This document shows positions 5,342 to 7,021 of a stretch of 7,021 nucleotides of DNA, piece by piece. The notes beneath the pieces were generated by a model. That model was not told where the DNA came from, did no database searches, and saw only the letters and a program-made list of their open reading frames with translations. The DNA lies in assembly GCA_021795795.1 (NCBI GenBank), contig JAJYPA010000441.1, positions 1 to 7,021 on the forward strand, in the 5' to 3' direction. The translations under genes and the position numbers were made by a program. Positions within the stretch are counted from its first letter, which is position 1. Each line of letters starts with the position of its first letter. This stretch comes from Pseudomonadota bacterium (lineage in GTDB: Bacteria; Pseudomonadota; Gammaproteobacteria; Halothiobacillales; Halothiobacillaceae).

Positions 5342-5476
5342 GAAAAAAGGACACAAAACCCACATATCGTGGTGATGTGCCCCGTTGGGGAAGAAAGGCC
5401 GGATGGCCTTCGAGAATTCCGGCAATAACGCTGCCGGTGGTCGCCTTTGATGAACCACAAAGGTAGGGAATACCAA
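5342..5476 (-). ncRNA. c4/CI-type antisense RNA-like leader, copy A
   Basis: This copy is homologous to 6279-6409. In order on the plus strand, stems are CCAC/GTGG (5360-5363 with 5369-5372), CCCC/GGGG (5380-5383 with 5387-5390), AAGGCC/GGCCTT (5395-5400 with 5405-5410), CCGGCA/TGCCGG (5419-5424 with 5432-5437) and CCTTTG/CAAAGG (5444-5449 with 5458-5463). On the minus strand the last hairpin is followed by GTTTTGTGTCCTTTTTT, like a terminator or attenuator, and then by the gene starting at 5318. The minus-strand core GACCACCGGCAGCGTTAT followed by GCCGG matches my memory of the P4 CI / P1 c4 RNA family. The two copies differ by paired substitutions, which supports a folded RNA. Confidence 0.6.
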
Positions 5477-5499
5477 AACATCCATTTGTGAAGGTGCTG

Positions 5500-5508
5500 T
5501 GGTATACT
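5500..5508 (+). promoter_or_regulatory. Putative extended -10 promoter for the gene at 5541
   Basis: TGGTATACT is an extended -10 (TGn plus TATACT), 32 bases before the ATG at 5541. No good -35 is present at 16-18 bases, which extended -10 promoters tolerate. It sits in the divergent gap next to c4-like copy A. Confidence 0.45.
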
Positions 5509-5540
5509 CTGTTTTGAGGTCATTTTTTGGAGACGATCTG

Positions 5541-5861
5541 ATGAATGGAATGCAGAAAATACTCAACGAGTGTGGCTTCTCTGATGACCAGGCAACTGAT
5601 CTCTTGGCGAGCATGGAGAAAGAATTGGGAAGCTTCTCTTTGCGGACGGTTTCGGAGAACCTGATACAGGACCCAGATACCGGGCGTATTAGAGTCACAA
5701 AACGGGCCGAACCAGAGTATATGCGTCTATTTGCTTTGGCTGGAATGAATATGCACGATCACTTGAAAAATCGGAAAGCCTTTTTCAAGGCATTCCGACG
5801 TGCTAATAGTTTAGCCTTCGACAGGCTCATATTTGATCACGAACTTCCATTTCTGAAATGA
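5541..5861 (+). CDS. Hypothetical protein, 106 aa, plus strand
   Basis: 106 residues starting MNGMQKILNECGFSDDQATD. GGAGA eight bases before the ATG at 5541 sets the start; the frame is open to an ATG at 5499, but that lies at the putative promoter and has no site. The protein is helix-rich (DDQATDLLASMEKELGSFSL, RTVSENLIQ, then YMRLFALAGMNMHDHLKNRK and FFKAFRRANSLAFDRLIF). A short PDTGRIRVT beta turn separates the two halves. No known family and no clear helix-turn-helix. The gene diverges from the c4-like leader A unit and ends inside a hairpin that probably terminates it. The last 35 bases overlap the 58-aa minus-strand gene. Its lone orientation among minus-strand units makes a regulatory role conceivable, but nothing in the sequence proves this. 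Confidence 0.8.
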   Translation: MNGMQKILNECGFSDDQATDLLASMEKELGSFSLRTVSENLIQDPDTGRIRVTKRAEPEYMRLFALAGMNMHDHLKNRKAFFKAFRRANSLAFDRLIFDHELPFLK

Positions 5862-6003
5862 GTTCTTTTACATGCCGTAAATAATAGGAATCCTCTTTTG
5901 CCAGTGCGGCTAAGTACTGGATTCCTTCTTTTAACTCGTCTCTAGACCACGCTTCACAAAGCGTACCGAGTTTTTTTGGCGATACGTCTTTATCGAAAAT
6001 CAT
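5827..6003 (-). CDS. Hypothetical protein, 58 aa
   Basis: A 58-residue ORF: MIFDKDVSPKKLGTLCEAWS, then RDELKEGIQYLAALAKEDSY and a helical C-terminus YLRHVKELISEMEVRDQI. GGAGA seven bases before the ATG at 6003 is a good ribosome binding site, and the composition (soluble, all-helical, charged) is protein-like. The stop lies 35 bases inside the end of the plus-strand gene 5541-5861. It follows the 58-residue gene starting at 6265 by 85 bases, a gap containing a 7-bp hairpin (6026-6032 with 6049-6055) without a U-tract, so the two are probably cotranscribed from the leader at 6279-6409. Family unknown. Confidence 0.75.
   Translation of the reverse strand: MIFDKDVSPKKLGTLCEAWSRDELKEGIQYLAALAKEDSYYLRHVKELISEMEVRDQI
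5841..5870 (+). terminator. Probable terminator overlapping the stop of the plus-strand gene
   Basis: GAACT (5841-5845) pairs with AGTTC (5861-5865), and CATTT (5848-5852) with AAATG (5856-5860), with two unpaired bases on one side. TTTTA follows on the plus strand. The stop codon TGA (5859-5861) is inside the right arm. The stem is AT-rich, so strength is uncertain. On the other strand this is coding sequence of the 58-aa gene. Confidence 0.45.
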
Positions 6004-6025
6004 GAGGTGTCTCCAATTGAATGGC

Positions 6026-6055
6026 GCACACCCTGGCCCTTTCGGGGTGGTGTGC
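6026..6055 (-). repeat. Intercistronic hairpin between the two 58-aa genes
   Basis: GCACACC at 6026-6032 pairs perfectly with GGTGTGC at 6049-6055, with further C/G complementarity in the loop. No U-tract follows on the minus strand. It is probably an mRNA stability or processing element upstream of the gene starting at 6003. Confidence 0.4.
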
Positions 6056-6088
6056 CCCGAGAAGGAAAATCTTATACAGCAGGAAAAT

Positions 6089-6265
6089 TCAGCGGCTAAC
6101 GATCTCCATTATGGAGTTTTCGTTACCCGTGAATTCACGGTACCAGTCCACCGCCTTTTGGGCGGCTTCTATGGTCTGAAATTTAGCCTCTTGTCCAGAC
6201 ACCGTTGTGGTGCCATTCCAGGTGCGTGACAATGGGGCAAAGCGATTGATGATGACGTGGTACAT
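6089..6265 (-). CDS. Hypothetical protein, 58 aa, behind a c4-like leader
   Basis: 58 residues, MYHVIINRFAPLSRTWNGTT at the N-terminus, then TVSGQEAKFQTIEAAQKAVD and a tail ending SIMEIVSR. AAGGAG seven bases before the ATG at 6265 is one of the best ribosome binding sites in the window; the frame is open to 6391 but those codons are the leader RNA. The arrangement beta-turn-beta, then a helix (TIEAAQKAVDWYREF), then a final strand suggests a small alpha/beta fold. Family unknown. Like the 89-aa gene, it stands directly behind a c4/CI-like structured RNA ending in a hairpin and U-tract (6279-6308), so its transcription is probably gated by that RNA. It is probably the first gene of a two-gene unit with the one starting at 6003. 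Confidence 0.8.
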   Translation of the reverse strand: MYHVIINRFAPLSRTWNGTTTVSGQEAKFQTIEAAQKAVDWYREFTGNENSIMEIVSR

Positions 6266-6278
6266 TGTATATCTCCTT

Positions 6279-6409
6279 AAAAATGACACGAAAACCCCAT
6301 CATTGGGGATGTGCCTTGCTTGGGATAAAGACCGGATGGTCTTTGAGATTCCCGGCGATAACGCTGCCGGTGGTCGCTGTTGATAAACCACAACAGTAGG
6401 GAATACCGG
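6279..6409 (-). ncRNA. c4/CI-type antisense RNA-like leader, copy B
   Basis: This is the partner of copy A. Stems on the plus strand are CCCCA/TGGGG (6295-6299 with 6304-6308), AAAGACC/GGTCTTT (6327-6333 with 6338-6344), CCGGC/GCCGG (6352-6356 with 6366-6370) and CTGTTG/CAACAG (6377-6382 with 6391-6396). Read on the minus strand, the CCCCA hairpin is followed by TTTTCGTGTCATTTTT, a convincing intrinsic terminator 14 bases before the AAGGAG site of the gene starting at 6265. Relative to copy A there are two paired changes in the CTGTTG stem, one in the AAAGACC stem and one in the terminator stem. The 5' end (GGTATTCC on the minus strand) can also pair with an upstream GGAATACC. Confidence 0.62.
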
Positions 6410-6675
6410 AGCGCTCGCAGGACAAGCGTTTCGGTATTCCGTGGCTGGGGGGCATGAAAAATCTGGGGTCTTCGGGGCGCTTCGGGATCAAATTGATCCC
6501 GGCGACAGGCAAAGGGGTTCCTAGCTACCCGCCCCGAAGATTTCGGATCGGTCCCGCGCCTGTGGAATCGGCTCTTGCGCGGAGTGTGGCCTGTGCCTGT
6601 GAGAACGCCCGCCTCGAGCCGGGTTAGAGGGGGCGATGATATCGCTTACTGGAGATGCGGACTGTTGCCATCTCC
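6400..6675. other. Hairpin-dense non-coding region of unknown function
   Basis: This stretch has no supportable gene but contains seven perfect or near-perfect inverted repeats. They are 6400-6408 with 6432-6440 (9 bp); 6469-6479 with 6530-6540 (11 bp); inside that pair, 6483-6491 with 6493-6501 (9 bp around one base); 6554-6559 with 6577-6582 (6 bp); 6606-6615 with 6627-6635 (9 bp with one bulged G); 6633-6637 with 6641-6645 (5 bp); and 6651-6657 with 6669-6675 (7 bp, followed by TTTTC on the plus strand). It is visibly more GC-rich than the AT-rich DNA at 6680-6780. It could be a structured RNA, the upstream part of leader B, a transfer or replication origin, or a recombination site. The sequence alone does not decide. 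Confidence 0.5.
6483..6501. promoter_or_regulatory. 19-bp near-perfect palindrome, operator-like
   Basis: CGGGATCAA and TTGATCCCG flank a single central A. The symmetry and short centre are typical of a dimeric repressor or recombinase site, and a one-base loop is poor for an RNA hairpin. It lies inside the 11-bp outer inverted repeat (6469-6540). Confidence 0.4.
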
Positions 6676-6809
6676 TTTTCAACAGACTCCATCATACCTT
6701 TCGTCGGTGGACATCAATGCTGCAAAAACGTTAATTTTCATGACATAATGTATTGAATGCCGATTTTCACCAGTTATGACGATGACCTTCTCCCAGGATG
6801 ATTGGCCTC
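6676..6809. other. AT-rich gap with no recognised feature
   Basis: This AT-rich gap lies between the hairpin cluster and the stop codon of the gene at the right edge. The only open frame is a 23-codon minus-strand ORF running from 6695 into the hairpin region, with a poorly placed ribosome binding site. A minus-strand promoter for leader B should lie here or in the hairpin region, but I see no convincing -35/-10 pair. Confidence 0.4.
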
Positions 6810-7021
6810 TCAGCGTACGGAGCCGCAGTCGGGGCCGGCGCGACGGCCCTTCATCCGCATGGTGGTTTCCGTCGCGTAGCTGGCCGGTCCGATGATGTGC
6901 TCGGTGATCTGCCAGTGCGAGTCGAAGGTTTGCGGCAGGCTCTGGATCCAGCCCACCTGATTCACCGTGGCATGGGGCGTGGTGCAGTGGATATTCCACT
7001 GTTCGCGGCCGTTGGCCAGCG
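6810..7021 (-). CDS. DUF3617-like protein, C-terminal 69 residues only
   Basis: The frame is open from the right edge to a TGA at 6810-6812, giving 69 visible residues. They include GREQWNIHCTTPHATVNQVG, a Trp/Ile-rich middle (WIQSLPQTFDSHWQI) and the ending METTM-type strand followed by KGRRAGPDCGSVR. The final (G)RR-G-DCG block after a T-T-M-M-G strand, together with an upstream Cys in W-I-C, is the C-terminal signature I associate with DUF3617, usually secreted or periplasmic proteins with a conserved disulfide. The N-terminus, where a signal peptide would be, lies outside the window. The coding DNA is more GC-rich than the small genes to its left. No terminator follows the stop closely. 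Membership is by recalled signature only. Confidence 0.7.
   Translation of the reverse strand, partial: LANGREQWNIHCTTPHATVNQVGWIQSLPQTFDSHWQITEHIIGPASYATETTMRMKGRRAGPDCGSVR

Noticed and set aside
5278..5698. Minus-strand ORFs through leader copy A (5278-5523 and 5315-5698)
   Set aside because: They cross the leader RNA and the divergent promoter region, lie antisense to the better-supported plus-strand gene at 5541, and have unlikely composition.
6300..6512. 70-codon minus-strand ORF (contains CCGLSTATTGSVIAGNLKD)
   Set aside because: It runs through the c4-like leader B and its upstream hairpin and has no suitable ribosome binding site. It is a translation of the RNA element; similar spurious proteins are often annotated from such RNAs.
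6624..6695. 23-codon ORF starting MMESVEKEMATVRISSKRYH
   Set aside because: The ribosome binding site is badly spaced, and the second half lies within stems of the hairpin cluster; too short to support.
6679..6999. Minus-strand 106-codon ORF rich in His/Arg
   Set aside because: It is a shadow of the DUF3617-like frame, which has the recognisable ending and uses the other register.
1..7021. CRISPR array, tRNA, tmRNA, RNase P RNA or rRNA
   Set aside because: There are no regularly spaced direct repeats, and I found no cloverleaf or conserved core motifs of these RNAs by eye on either strand.

Overview
The window reads as accessory (mobile-element) DNA from a proteobacterium, most likely a gammaproteobacterium. 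It holds a string of short, mostly unrecognised genes with strong AGGAG-type ribosome binding sites, several of them of kinds common in prophages, integrative elements and plasmids: an LPD29 'polyvalent' protein, a WR(I/L)VPV-type phage protein, a YEAQ(K/Q)KAA-type micro-protein and a truncated conserved hypothetical. No integrase, transposase, replication, relaxase or CRISPR gene is visible, so the kind of element cannot be settled from this window.

Layout. Almost all genes are on the minus strand, read from high to low coordinates. From the left: a three-gene group (starts at 1138, 725 and 469, the last running off the left edge); a terminator near 1363-1383; the LPD29 gene (start 2373); two small genes (starts 2716 and 3168); a 260-residue protein (start 3988) preceded by an overlapping 43-residue ORF (start 4112). 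A plus-strand gene (4223-4531) diverges from these and runs tail-to-tail into a minus-strand gene (start 4690). Then come terminators at 4846-4863 and 5022-5041, an 89-residue gene (start 5318), a second plus-strand gene (5541-5861) that overlaps a minus-strand gene (start 6003) tail-to-tail, and a 58-residue gene (start 6265). A long non-coding, hairpin-rich stretch (6266-6809) follows. At the right edge is the C-terminal part of a DUF3617-like protein.

The most interesting content is non-coding. Two ~130-bp elements (5342-5476 and 6279-6409, minus strand) share sequence and show several compensatory base-pair changes. Each sits directly upstream of a small gene and ends in a hairpin plus U-tract. 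Their core matches what I recall of the c4/CI antisense RNA of phages P1/P7 and P4, so these genes may be under phage-immunity-type RNA control. A different pair of leader elements (1243-1279 and 4728-4766) also has conserved hairpins, and each lies upstream of another minus-strand unit. Four of the minus-strand transcription units therefore appear to carry one of two families of structured leader. The 6400-6675 stretch adds a cluster of seven inverted repeats that none of the coding annotation explains.
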